Positions 56,728-64,000 of a stretch of DNA of 64,000 nucleotides are shown here, in pieces. Under the pieces are notes generated by a model. The model was not told where the DNA came from and searched no databases. It worked only from the letters and a program-made list of their open reading frames with translations. Source of the stretch: Thermodesulfovibrio thiophilus DSM 17215. GTDB taxonomy: Bacteria; Nitrospirota; Thermodesulfovibrionia; Thermodesulfovibrionales; Thermodesulfovibrionaceae. The stretch spans positions 124,001 through 188,000 of the forward strand of contig NZ_AUIU01000014.1 in the NCBI RefSeq assembly GCF_000423865.1, written 5' to 3'. Both the position numbers and the translations under genes were made by a program. How positions within the stretch are numbered: the stretch's first letter is position 1; each line of letters starts with the position of its first letter.

Positions 56728-57500
56728 AACAGAAATGCTCCAAGCATGTAATCCCAGAGCAGTATTATGACACTTGAAAGAACAACAGCATTTGTGGTTG
56801 CCCTGCTCACTCCTCTTGCTCCATAGCCAGCGTAATATCCCATGAATGTGCAAATCCATGTAACAAGAAGCCCGAAGCTCAGGGATTTATAAAGCCCTAT
56901 CCTTATATCCTTAAAATCAACATAGAGCTCCATCTGAGAGAAATATGTTCCTTCACTTAACCCAAGAGCATGAATTGATACAAGATAGCCTCCATAAATC
57001 CCAACAACATCAAAAATTGCTGTAAGAAGCGGAAAAGTAACAATGCCTGCGATGATATTTGGAACAACAACATATTTCATCGGATTTACAGCCATCACAG
57101 TCAGAGCATCAATCTGCTCGGTAATTCTCATAATTCCAATCTCTGCTGTAATTGCAGAACCAGCTCTTCCTGTAATCATTAAAGCACACAGCACAGGACC
57201 AAGCTCTCTTATAAGGCTCAGAGCAACAGCGGGTCCTAACAATGCTTCAGCACCGAATTTATTCAGAGCATAAAATCCCTGAAGAGCAAGAACCATTCCG
57301 CTGAATGCTCCTGTAAAGATTACAACAATCATTGATTTATTGCCAAAAAACCTTACCTGTCTGAGGAGATTTTTGAACTTAAACGGTGGAATAAAAACAT
57401 AATAAATAGCATCAACAAGGAAAATAAACATTTTCCCCAGAAATAAAAAAAGCTCTACGCCATACCCGCCCAGCAATCTTATAAATTTAATCATTGACAT
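56724..57500 (-). CDS. mlaE: MlaE-like ABC transporter permease
   Basis: 258 residues, five to six membrane helices, with the MlaE domain (ALQGFYALNKFGAEALLGPAVALSLIRELGPVLCALMITGRAGSAITAEIGIMRITEQIDALTVM). Translocates phospholipid across the inner membrane with MlaF. First gene of the mla group. Alternative ATG 6 nt downstream. No ribosome binding site is apparent. Confidence 0.94.
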   Translation of the reverse strand: MSMIKFIRLLGGYGVELFLFLGKMFIFLVDAIYYVFIPPFKFKNLLRQVRFFGNKSMIVVIFTGAFSGMVLALQGFYALNKFGAEALLGPAVALSLIRELGPVLCALMITGRAGSAITAEIGIMRITEQIDALTVMAVNPMKYVVVPNIIAGIVTFPLLTAIFDVVGIYGGYLVSIHALGLSEGTYFSQMELYVDFKDIRIGLYKSLSFGLLVTWICTFMGYYAGYGARGVSRATTNAVVLSSVIILLWDYMLGAFLL

Positions 57501-57852
57501 ATAAGATATCTATTTAATTTTTATTTTGTCAATAGTCAGACGCTATAGGTAGTGTCAAAAATTCAATCTTATGCAGCCATAAACATTATTTTTGACCTAC
57601 CCCACTCCGTCATTCTGAGCGTTAACCTGTCATTCTGAGCCGAAGGCGAAGAATCTCCACCTTTGTCATTCTGAGCGTCAGCGAAGAATCTCCATCTCTG
57701 TTTAAAGGAGGAGACCCTTCGGGACTCCGTCCCTCAGGGTGACAGAATGTACTGTCATTCTGAGCATTTATTTTGTCATTCTGAGCATTTATTCTGTCAT
57801 TCTGAGCGTCAGCGAAGAATCCCCACCATAAAAAAAATGTTATAATCCCCTC
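57501..57852. repeat. Hairpin-repeat block upstream of the first GIY-YIG gene
   Basis: Contains modules at 57632-57654 (outer ATTCT/AGAAT, inner GCC/GGC, loop GAA) and 57714-57740 (ACCCT/AGGGT, inner GGGAC/GTCCC), plus half-units separated by ATTTAT. It ends with GAAGAATCCCC, an A-run and the extended -10 of the GIY-YIG gene. Confidence 0.88.
57838..57846 (+). promoter_or_regulatory. Extended -10 promoter of GIY-YIG gene 1
   Basis: TGTTATAAT (TATAAT at 57841-57846) ends 6 nt before the ATG. With no ribosome binding site between them, the message would be leaderless. Confidence 0.6.
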
Positions 57853-58143
57853 ATGAAAGAACAATACTATGTCTACATAATGACAAACAAATACAATACG
57901 GTCCTATATGTTGGAGTTACAAACGACCTTGTAAGAAGAGTTTATGAACATAAAAATAAACTCGTAAAAGGTTTCACTGCAAAGTATAACATTGTGAAAC
58001 TTGTTTATTATGAAACACATGAAGATATCAAGGAAGCCATCAAAAGAGAAAAACAAATAAAGGGCTGGTTACGAGCAAAAAAGGAAGAATTGATTAAAAC
58101 CATGAATCCATCATGGAAGGATTTGTATGAGAAAATAGTATGA
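57853..58143 (+). CDS. GIY-YIG nuclease, copy 1
   Basis: 96-residue single-domain GIY-YIG endonuclease of the YhbQ/UPF0213-like type. YYVYIMTNKYNTVLYVGVTNDLVRRVYEHK shows the YVYI...LYVGVT...R...H pattern; the conserved metal-binding Glu is probably in YYETHEDI or REKQIKGW. It is nucleotide-identical over its whole length to the copy at 63199-63489. It lies wholly within repeat sequence and has no functional neighbours. Its role may be mobility of the flanking repeats or simply DNA repair. Confidence 0.88.
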   Translation: MKEQYYVYIMTNKYNTVLYVGVTNDLVRRVYEHKNKLVKGFTAKYNIVKLVYYETHEDIKEAIKREKQIKGWLRAKKEELIKTMNPSWKDLYEKIV

Positions 58144-58641
58144 GATTGAGGAGGAGACCCTTCGGCTTCGCCTCAGGGTGACAGAATGTACTGTCATTCT
58201 GAACATTTATTTTGTCATTCTGAGCATTTATTCTGTCATTCTGAGCGTCAGCGAAGAATCTCCCCTCTGTTTAAAGAAGGAGACCCTTCGGGACTCCGTC
58301 CCTCAGGGTGACAGAATGTACTGTCATTCTGAGCATTTATTTTGTCATTCTTAGTATTTATTCTGTCATTCTGAGCGTCAGCGAAGAATCCCCGCCTTTG
58401 CTTAAAGAAGGAGACCCTTCGGCTTCGCCTCAGGGTGACAGATAAATAACAGGGTGACGATATCAAACGGTGACGATATCAAACGGTGACAACATCAAAC
58501 CCTATTTATTATTGCACAGCCTTTTTCCACTGGTAATTCACTTGATGAGCCTATTTTCTTCCATGCCTGAAATTTAGATGCTTCTGCGTTACAGAAAAAC
58601 AACAACACAAAAATAATTTACAGCACTATATCTAATATTCT
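58144..58641. repeat. Hairpin-repeat block after GIY-YIG copy 1
   Basis: Right flank begins GATTGAGGAGGAGACCCTTCGG and continues with ACCCT-type and ATTCT-type modules and half-units to about 58500. The rest to the MFS stop is AT-rich and holds nothing I recognise. Confidence 0.85.
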
Positions 58642-59841
58642 CTAATGAACTCTCACTCTCTTTGATAGATGAATATCTCTAAATACCCATATGGCATTAA
58701 GCATCAACAATCCTCCTGTAATGAAAAACACTGAACGCAGTCCAAACCACGCTGATACCAGACCTCCCATTACAGCTCCAAAAAATGAACCAAGAAACTG
58801 AGCTGATTGGGTATATCCAAATATCTGACCAGCAACTTCATCAGGAGTAATTCTCTTTATCAATGTATTTATTGAGGGCATCAATCCTGCTGTTGCAAAC
58901 CCAAGCAGAAATCTTAAACCCATCAACTCCCACGGTGTACGCACAAATGCCTGTGGAATGAATACCAGCCCTGCAAGAACAAGTGAGCCAAGTATAACCC
59001 TGTATGGTCCAATCCTGTCTGCAAGCTTACCAAGAAATGGTGCTGATATTATGTTAGCCACTCCTGTTGCTGAAAAAACAATTCCTGATATAAGTGCCAG
59101 ATTGGGCAATCGTCCTGCAATATCAGCTATATAAACTGTAATGATTGGCTGAATTGAAGTGAGTGCCATCTGCGAAATAAAAGTTGTTACAAACATGGCT
59201 TTAAGTACCTCAGGAGCTGTAACACTCTGCCATATGGATTTTAATCTTACATGTGTGTGCTCAGTACGTGGAGTAAAATCCTCCTTTACAAAAAACAGTG
59301 AAGTTACAAATGAAATCACTAAAAATCCACCCATTACAAAAAACTGATGACGTATACCAATGATTCCCTCTAAATATCCACCTAATAACGGACCAAGCAG
59401 CATTCCTCCAACAGCACCGGTAAAAAGAACTCCCAGTGCCCAGCCAGAGTATCTTCTTGGTGTCTGTATAGCAACAAGTGTTATGGAAGCTGAATAAAAA
59501 CCCGAGATTGTGCCCTGAAGCATCCTTAAAAAAACAAGCTCAAAAACATTATGCACAAGCCCTATACATGTGATAACAACGGTCATACCAAGGCTTGCAC
59601 GCAAAAGCATTGGCTTACGACCGTATTTATCAGACATTCTTCCCCATAATGGAGAAAAAATTGCCAGTGTTACAAATGTAACTCCAAAAGCAATGCCTGA
59701 CCAGACTTCAACCTGATTTATATCATGCACACCGAGCTCTTCTATATAAAGAGGTAAAATTGGCACAAGCTGGCTTGTTCCAAGAGACATAACAAAAACA
59801 CCAAACCAGCAAACATAAAGATTTCTCTTCCATATCTCCAT
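58642..59841 (-). CDS. MFS multidrug-type transporter
   Basis: 399 residues with 12 membrane helices. Motif A FSPLWGRMSDKYGRKPMLL lies between helices 2 and 3, and ISAPFLGKLADRIGPYRVIL in the second half repeats it. It is similar to drug:proton antiporters of the DHA1 group; substrate unknown. GGAGG precedes the start. It stands alone, flanked by repeats. Confidence 0.9.
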   Translation of the reverse strand: MEIWKRNLYVCWFGVFVMSLGTSQLVPILPLYIEELGVHDINQVEVWSGIAFGVTFVTLAIFSPLWGRMSDKYGRKPMLLRASLGMTVVITCIGLVHNVFELVFLRMLQGTISGFYSASITLVAIQTPRRYSGWALGVLFTGAVGGMLLGPLLGGYLEGIIGIRHQFFVMGGFLVISFVTSLFFVKEDFTPRTEHTHVRLKSIWQSVTAPEVLKAMFVTTFISQMALTSIQPIITVYIADIAGRLPNLALISGIVFSATGVANIISAPFLGKLADRIGPYRVILGSLVLAGLVFIPQAFVRTPWELMGLRFLLGFATAGLMPSINTLIKRITPDEVAGQIFGYTQSAQFLGSFFGAVMGGLVSAWFGLRSVFFITGGLLMLNAIWVFRDIHLSKRVRVH

Positions 59842-60065
59842 AAATTAATCCTCCGGGAAAACAGTAACCATATTTTATTATTTTACATAAAATTGAGCTC
59901 TCACATTCTGAATGTAGTTTTTTTACAACATAATGTGGCAGAAAACACACAAAAAGCAGACAGATAAATCATTGAAAATAGTGAGATTTCTATGTGGCAA
60001 AAAAATTGCTACTTTTATTTATGTGAAAGCTGGAAATCATAGAAATAAAAATTGTAAAAAATGTA

Positions 60066-60095
60066 TTGACAATTTCATTAACAAAATGATATATT
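60066..60095 (+). promoter_or_regulatory. Sigma-70 promoter
   Basis: TTGACA (60066-60071) and TATATT (60090-60095) with an 18-bp spacer. It reads into the repeat block and, about 660 bp later, the outer-membrane protein gene. It may serve that gene or a non-coding transcript. Confidence 0.55.
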
Positions 60096-60117
60096 GTTTG
60101 CAATATGAATTTTCTAT

Positions 60118-60560
60118 TATCTGTCACTCTGAGTGTTTATCTGTCACCCTGAGTGATAAAAGTTGTCATTCTGAGGGACGAAGTCCCGAAGAATCTTAGA
60201 GAGCATTAAAAGAAAGAGATTCTTCGCTGACGCTCAGAATGACAGAAATAGACGCTCAGAATGACAGAGTGCAAGACGCGGAATGACAGAATGGATGCTC
60301 AGAATGACGGAGCGGACGATCAGAAGGAGAGAGTAGGAGATCAGAATGACGGAATGGAAGACACGGAATGACGGAATAGGAGCTTAGAAGGATAGAATGG
60401 AAGACGCAGAAGGACAGAATGGATGCTCGGAATGATAGGATGGAATGACAGTACATATTATTTATCTGTCACCCTGAGGCAAAGCCGAAGGGTCTCCTCC
60501 TTAAAAGAGAGGTGGGGATTCTTCGCTGACGCTCAGAATGACAGGATGTGGTAAGGGTGA
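60118..60560. repeat. Hairpin-repeat block
   Basis: Complete modules at 60168-60194 and 60471-60493 and inverted-orientation copies around 60220 and 60520, with a long array of degenerate half-units (variants of GCTCAGAATGAC spaced by about 20 bp) between 60237 and 60450. ORFs drawn through this block are low-complexity and not credible. Confidence 0.85.
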
Positions 60561-60628
60561 AAACTAAGAATGTTTGTAGTTTCATGATTTTAAAGACTTA
60601 GTGAGTTTTTAAACAGACTCTTAAAAAG

Positions 60629-60758
60629 GAGGTGATAAGACAAACACGGTGAAAAAAGAAGGAGTTCCTCTGAAGGTCATAGCCTGAAGAAGCTCCGGTT
60701 TATCTGTTTTACCACCGTCTTTGACGGTGTAACTGAACTAACCTGAGGAGGTTAGGAA
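60629..60758 (+). promoter_or_regulatory. Structured 5' leader of the outer-membrane protein gene
   Basis: Begins with a strong AGGAGGTGAT not followed by a usable ORF. Helices: GGAG...CTCC (60661-60696), CACCGTC/GACGGTG with a 3-nt loop (60713-60729), and CTAACC/GGTTAG (60738-60755), which buries half of the AGGAGG ribosome binding site at 60746-60751. The 16-mer at 60639-60654 is the exact complement of one downstream of the gene at 62458-62473. Confidence 0.65.
60639..60654 (+). repeat. Left arm of a 16-bp inverted repeat flanking the outer-membrane protein gene
   Basis: Sequence AGACAAACACGGTGAA is repeated in exact inverted form at 62458-62473, in the gene's 3' region. This could allow long-range UTR pairing in the mRNA or reflect old terminal inverted repeats. 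Confidence 0.75.
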
Positions 60759-62408
60759 GTGAAAAAGTATGCAGGTATTTTAGCTGTACTTGTTCTTCTA
60801 TTAGGTCTTGCTGCACTGAGTTATGCAGCTCCAGCAGAAATCCCATCAGACACAACAGCAGTAATCTCAAAAGGAAAAACCCAGATTACCCTTGGCGGTG
60901 AGATCAGAATAAGAGGTATGTACGGAAGAAATCTGGATGTAATTGATGATAATGCGTATAAGACTGAATATGAGTATGTATCTGTACCTAAAACGGATGA
61001 GAACGGTAAACCTATAACTAAACCTATAACTATACCTCTATATCTAGTGGATGATGAGGGTAACTCTTTTACTGTACCTATAACTCTATTGGATGAGAAC
61101 GGTAAACCTCTAACTGAAACTGAGTATAAAAAAGTAAAACAAGGAAGAAAAGGAAAAAGCAGAAATCAGTCTTACTATGAATACCGTGTAAGACTCAATA
61201 TGGAAGCCAAAATTTCTCCCAACACAACTGGATATGTAGAACTTGAAAGCAGTAATGAGAATGAGAGAAATACCTCAGAAAATACAAAATGGGGCACCGG
61301 TACTCAAGGTCCAAGAGGTAATTATCCATTTGGTAACTGGCATGATGAATCAAGTGTCTATATTCGTCAGGCATGGATTCAGCATCAGGGTACTGGACTT
61401 CTTGGCGTTCCTTTAGGAGTGAAAGTTGGAAAACAGCTAATCAAGCTCGGAAATGGACTGTTCTTTGACCACACATATTTTGGTGATGATGCAATCCTTG
61501 CATTTGTTCAGCCATTAAAAGAGCTTACAATTGCCGCTTACACAATCAAATTTGATGAAAACAACATATACTTCAATGATGATTCAACAGCATACGGACT
61601 TCTTGCTTCATACGCAGGACATGGCTGGGGTATCAGTGCTGATGCAACCTATGTTGACCATCAGAATGTATCTGGGTTGTATTTAAATAATAAGAACTTC
61701 TATGATACGAATGCTTATTATATAAAAAATGATGGTACTGTTGGTTATAATGTTAATCTTTATGAAGCAGATATTCATCTGTGGAACTTTGGCTTAAGAG
61801 GCAACTATGATGACATTGCTGGAACAGGACTTGGCATCAGAGCAGATGTTGAATTCCAGACCGGAAAAGTTGAATTGCCTGGTAGTAAAGACCTTGACTT
61901 AAAAGGCTGGGCAGTTTTAGGTGGACTTGACTACAAATTTAAGTCAATACCTCTCATAATTACTGCTGAGTATGCAAGAGGTTCAGGAAATGAAGATGAA
62001 AAAGACATAGATGCATTCATAACTGCTCTTGGTCCAGAACAGCACTACACATTCGTGTATGAATATTTAGCTCCTTCAGCATGTAACTTTGGCGCAAACT
62101 TTAGAACAGGTCTTTGTAATACCCAGTATGTAAAACTCGGTGCTGCATCTGACATAACAAAAGATCTCAAAGCTGAGGTTTATGGTTACTGGTTAAAAGC
62201 TGTTGAAGATGTATCAATCCATGGTGGCAAAAAAGACGATGATCTTGGCTGGGAAGTTGATGGAAAAGTAACCTATCAGCTTGACAAAGGACTTATTTAC
62301 TGGGTTGAGGGTGGTTACTTCTGGGCAGGCGATGCCTATGATATGGAAGGTGGCAAGAGTGCTGATGATGCATGGGCAGTAAGACACGGCATCCAGCTCA
62401 AATTCTAA
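60759..62408 (+). CDS. Outer-membrane beta-barrel (porin-like) protein
   Basis: 549 residues. GTG start after AGGAGG. Signal peptide MKKYAGILAVLVLLLGLAALSYAA. Alternating strands throughout, with a C-terminal ARHGIQLKF-type end (final Phe) typical of barrel assembly. Segment 80-130 is a low-complexity insert with repeated DENGKPIT/VPITL units (two copies of LDENGKPL/TDENGKPI). No enzyme motif is visible. Resembles alginate-export or MtrB-like porins only in general terms. Confidence 0.8.
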   Translation: MKKYAGILAVLVLLLGLAALSYAAPAEIPSDTTAVISKGKTQITLGGEIRIRGMYGRNLDVIDDNAYKTEYEYVSVPKTDENGKPITKPITIPLYLVDDEGNSFTVPITLLDENGKPLTETEYKKVKQGRKGKSRNQSYYEYRVRLNMEAKISPNTTGYVELESSNENERNTSENTKWGTGTQGPRGNYPFGNWHDESSVYIRQAWIQHQGTGLLGVPLGVKVGKQLIKLGNGLFFDHTYFGDDAILAFVQPLKELTIAAYTIKFDENNIYFNDDSTAYGLLASYAGHGWGISADATYVDHQNVSGLYLNNKNFYDTNAYYIKNDGTVGYNVNLYEADIHLWNFGLRGNYDDIAGTGLGIRADVEFQTGKVELPGSKDLDLKGWAVLGGLDYKFKSIPLIITAEYARGSGNEDEKDIDAFITALGPEQHYTFVYEYLAPSACNFGANFRTGLCNTQYVKLGAASDITKDLKAEVYGYWLKAVEDVSIHGGKKDDDLGWEVDGKVTYQLDKGLIYWVEGGYFWAGDAYDMEGGKSADDAWAVRHGIQLKF

Positions 62409-62421
62409 AACAGTATTATCC

Positions 62422-62445
62422 GAGGCTGACATAATTGTCAGCCTC
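62422..62445 (+). terminator. Hairpin just after the outer-membrane protein stop
   Basis: GAGGCTGAC pairs with GTCAGCCTC in 9 perfect pairs with a 6-nt loop, 13 bp past the stop. The following sequence is A-rich rather than U-rich, so it is more likely an mRNA-stabilising hairpin than a terminator. Confidence 0.6.
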
Positions 62446-62457
62446 AAAATTTAAAAA

Positions 62458-62473
62458 TTCACCGTGTTTGTCT
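62458..62473 (-). repeat. Right arm of the 16-bp inverted repeat
   Basis: Exact inverted copy of 60639-60654, located between the stop-proximal hairpin and the terminator. Confidence 0.75.
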
Positions 62474-62481
62474 AACATAAA

Positions 62482-62507
62482 GGCGGGTCAAAAACCCGCC
62501 TTTTTTT
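62482..62507 (+). terminator. Intrinsic terminator of the outer-membrane protein gene
   Basis: GGCGGGT (62482-62488) pairs with ACCCGCC (62494-62500), followed by seven T residues (62501-62507). Confidence 0.93.
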
Positions 62508-62519
62508 ATCCGTCAAAAC

Positions 62520-63183
62520 CCCCCTATTCCGTCATTCTGAGCGTCAGCGAAGAATCTCCTCCTTTGTTTTAAGGAGGAGACCCTTCGGCTTCGCCTCAGG
62601 GCGACAACAAAATAATATGTCCTGTCATTCTGAGCCTTCCACTCCGTCATTCTGAGCGTTCCACTTTGTCATTCTGAGCCGAAGGCGAAGAATCTCCACC
62701 TCTGTTTTAAGGAGGAGACCCTTCGGGACTCCGTCCCTCAGGGTGACAGATAAAAATGTTTCAGAGTAACAGAAAAATATTCACGTGACAGATAAAAATG
62801 ATATGTACCGTCATGCCAAGCATTTATGTCTGTCATTCCGCACGTCCATTCCGTCATTCTGAGCGTCAGCGAAGAATCCCCTCCTTGTTTAAAGGAGGAG
62901 ACCCTTCACTTCGTTCAGGGCGACAACAAAATGATATGTCTGTCATGCTGAACGTTTATTCCGTCATTCTGAGCGGTCCACTTTGTCATTCTGAGCCGAA
63001 GGCGAAGAATCCCCACCTCTGTTTAAAGAAGGAGACCCTTCGGCTTCGCCTCAGGGTGACAGATAAATGTTTCAGAGTAACAGAAAAATATTCACGTGAC
63101 AGAAAAAAATGACATGTACTGTCATTCTGAGCGTTTATTCCGTCATTCTGAGCCGAAGGCGAAGAATCCCCACCATAAAAAAA
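62520..63183. repeat. Hairpin-repeat block before GIY-YIG copy 2
   Basis: Dense array of modules of both outer-stem types with inner stems GC/GC, GCC/GGC, GGC/GCC, GGGAC/GTCCC and AC/GT, e.g. near 62532, 62680, 62722, 62860, 62990 and 63035. Some stretches between modules (TTTCAGAGTAACAGAAAAAT) also recur. It ends with the same GAAGAATCCCCACCAT as the first GIY-YIG copy. Confidence 0.9.
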
Positions 63184-63192
63184 TGTTATAAT
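63184..63192 (+). promoter_or_regulatory. Extended -10 promoter of GIY-YIG gene 2
   Basis: TGTTATAAT ending 6 nt before the ATG, identical to copy 1. The A-run upstream is 7 long here and 8 in copy 1. Confidence 0.6.
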
Positions 63193-63198
63193 CCCCTC

Positions 63199-63489
63199 AT
63201 GAAAGAACAATACTATGTCTACATAATGACAAACAAATACAATACGGTCCTATATGTTGGAGTTACAAACGACCTTGTAAGAAGAGTTTATGAACATAAA
63301 AATAAACTCGTAAAAGGTTTCACTGCAAAGTATAACATTGTGAAACTTGTTTATTATGAAACACATGAAGATATCAAGGAAGCCATCAAAAGAGAAAAAC
63401 AAATAAAGGGCTGGTTACGAGCAAAAAAGGAAGAATTGATTAAAACCATGAATCCATCATGGAAGGATTTGTATGAGAAAATAGTATGA
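63199..63489 (+). CDS. GIY-YIG nuclease, copy 2
   Basis: Identical in nucleotide sequence to 57853-58143, so duplicated very recently or kept identical by gene conversion. I use the ATG at 63199. An upstream in-frame ATG at 63109 would extend into repeat sequence. The identity runs from the GAAGAATCCCCACCAT upstream to AGGAGGAGACCCTTCGG downstream (about 340 bp with one indel). Confidence 0.88.
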   Translation: MKEQYYVYIMTNKYNTVLYVGVTNDLVRRVYEHKNKLVKGFTAKYNIVKLVYYETHEDIKEAIKREKQIKGWLRAKKEELIKTMNPSWKDLYEKIV

Positions 63490-63852
63490 GATTGAGGAGG
63501 AGACCCTTCGGGACTCCGTCCCTCATGGTGACAGATAAATATTCAGAATAACAGAAAAATATTCACGTGATAGATAAAAATGACATGTACTGTCATTCTG
63601 AGCGTTTATTCCGTCATTCTGAGCGTTTATTCTGTCATTCTGAGCCGAAGGCGAAGAATCTCCACCTTTGTTTAAAAAGGAGGAGACCCTTCACTTCGTT
63701 CAGGGTGACAGAATGTACTGTCATTCTGAGCCGAAGGCGAAGAATCCCCAGGAGGAGACCCTTCGGGACTCCGTCCCTCAGGGTGACAGATAAATATTCA
63801 GAGTAACAGAAAAAAACACTCAAGGTAACAAAAACACTCATAATACCAGAAA
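63490..63852. repeat. Hairpin-repeat block after GIY-YIG copy 2
   Basis: Starts with the same flank as copy 1, then modules such as 63620-63660 (inner GCC/GGC), 63690-63712 (inner AC/GT) and 63750-63785 (inner GGGAC/GTCCC). Confidence 0.88.
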
Positions 63853-63855
63853 AAA

Positions 63856-64000
63856 CATTCAGAATAACATTAAACATTCAGGATGACAGCAAACATTCAG
63901 AATAACAGCAAACATTCAGAATAACAGCAAACATTCAGAATAACAGTAAACATTCAGGATAACAGCAAACATTCAGGATGACAGCAAACATTCAGGATGA
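63856..64000. repeat. 19-bp tandem repeat at the right edge
   Basis: At least seven near-identical units of 19 bp (CATTCAGAATAACAGCAAA, with G/A changes) in register up to the window end. On the minus strand each unit reads TGTTATTCTGAATGTTTGC, recognisably a degraded half-module of the hairpin repeat. It continues off the edge. Confidence 0.85.

Larger units (their letters stand above)
59842..60758. other. Long intergenic region before the outer-membrane protein gene
   Basis: 917 bp without a gene: AT-rich sequence with a strong promoter (60066-60095), then a repeat block (60118-60560) with modules at 60168-60194 (inner GGGAC/GTCCC) and 60471-60493 (ACCCT/AGGGT with loop AAA), then a structured leader (60629-60758). 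Confidence 0.8.

Noticed and set aside
56728-56859. Longer MlaF start
   Set aside because: The extension overlaps mlaE in another frame, is rich in Cys/His without family match, and a coupled ATG exists at 56727.
60118-60560. Protein-coding ORFs across the repeat blocks (also 62798-63112, 63567-63877 and similar)
   Set aside because: They are low-complexity translations of the hairpin repeats in both strands (HSILSF, PSLRVT patterns), without ribosome binding sites or family similarity.
60650-60687. Leader peptide of 12 codons (GTG start) before the outer-membrane protein gene
   Set aside because: The ribosome binding site at 60629 is 15 nt away, too far, and the peptide has no attenuation-type codon bias.
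60639-62473. Insertion sequence bounded by the 16-bp inverted repeats
   Set aside because: No transposase and no target-site duplication are visible; the enclosed gene encodes an outer-membrane barrel. Kept as UTR complementarity instead.
63856-64000. CRISPR array
   Set aside because: Units are contiguous 19-bp tandem copies with no unique spacers and no cas genes in the window.

Overview
The window is a low-GC bacterial chromosome segment (both window ends are arbitrary cuts). Gene content points to an anaerobic, Gram-negative-type, probably thermophilic Nitrospirota bacterium close to Thermodesulfovibrio: a four-subunit pyruvate:ferredoxin oxidoreductase, an 11-subunit complex I without the NADH module, a Tat-exported selenocysteine formate dehydrogenase, Mla/TolC outer-membrane genes and a GH57 enzyme. 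The taxon is an inference from content and base composition; no 16S gene is present.

Layout. 1-11 kb: a 3'-truncated RelA/SpoT gene divergent from murA, then gcvH-lpdA-DUF401, eno-ftsB-GH57, a very unusual tRNA-Cys built like tRNA-Sec (9492-9588), a DUF2934 protein and an AmrS-type radical SAM enzyme. 11-25.4 kb, minus strand: an adenosine-specific kinase family protein, nuoABCDHIJKLMN, the por genes that precede it (gamma, delta, alpha, beta, ending in a clear terminator), a DedA protein and tRNA-Ser(GCU). 25.4-32 kb: chemoreceptor with a CZB domain, YchF-like GTPase, tatC, tatA/B, a beta-barrel-like protein, a LysR regulator and a DsbC-like lipoprotein. 32.2-35.9 kb: a small surface-polysaccharide cluster with a decayed methyltransferase. 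36-40.6 kb: tilS, a catalytically dead DegP-like PDZ protein and two radical SAM proteins. 40.6-47.3 kb: fdhB, fdhA (in-frame UGA = Sec with a SECIS hairpin), and an NtrC-type two-component pair directly upstream. 47.3-57.5 kb: purM, nadC, a repeat protein, valS, a pseudo-receiver and the mla/tolC genes, all minus strand. 57.5-64 kb: a region rich in hairpin repeats carrying two identical GIY-YIG nuclease genes, an MFS transporter and an outer-membrane beta-barrel protein.

Most notable. (1) Between the response-regulator gene and fdhA lie, in order on the minus strand, a near-consensus sigma-54 promoter, an RNA leader that can form two interleaved helices (a potential H-type pseudoknot), an intrinsic terminator overlapping the second helix, and a strong ribosome binding site. 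This is a candidate undescribed attenuator or riboswitch controlling a selenoenzyme. (2) The tRNA at 9492-9588 has a GCA anticodon and U73 (cysteine identity) on a selenocysteine-tRNA-like scaffold. (3) The repeats all encode one hairpin architecture in which inner and outer stems change by compensating substitutions while tandem GA/GA positions stay fixed. They flank the GIY-YIG genes, which looks like a REP/BIME-like family with a nuclease partner.

Functional links. POR makes reduced ferredoxin, a plausible electron donor for the NuoEFG-less complex I next to it. FdhA needs Tat export (tatC and tatA/B are present), selenium insertion and probably sigma-54 activation by the adjacent kinase and regulator.
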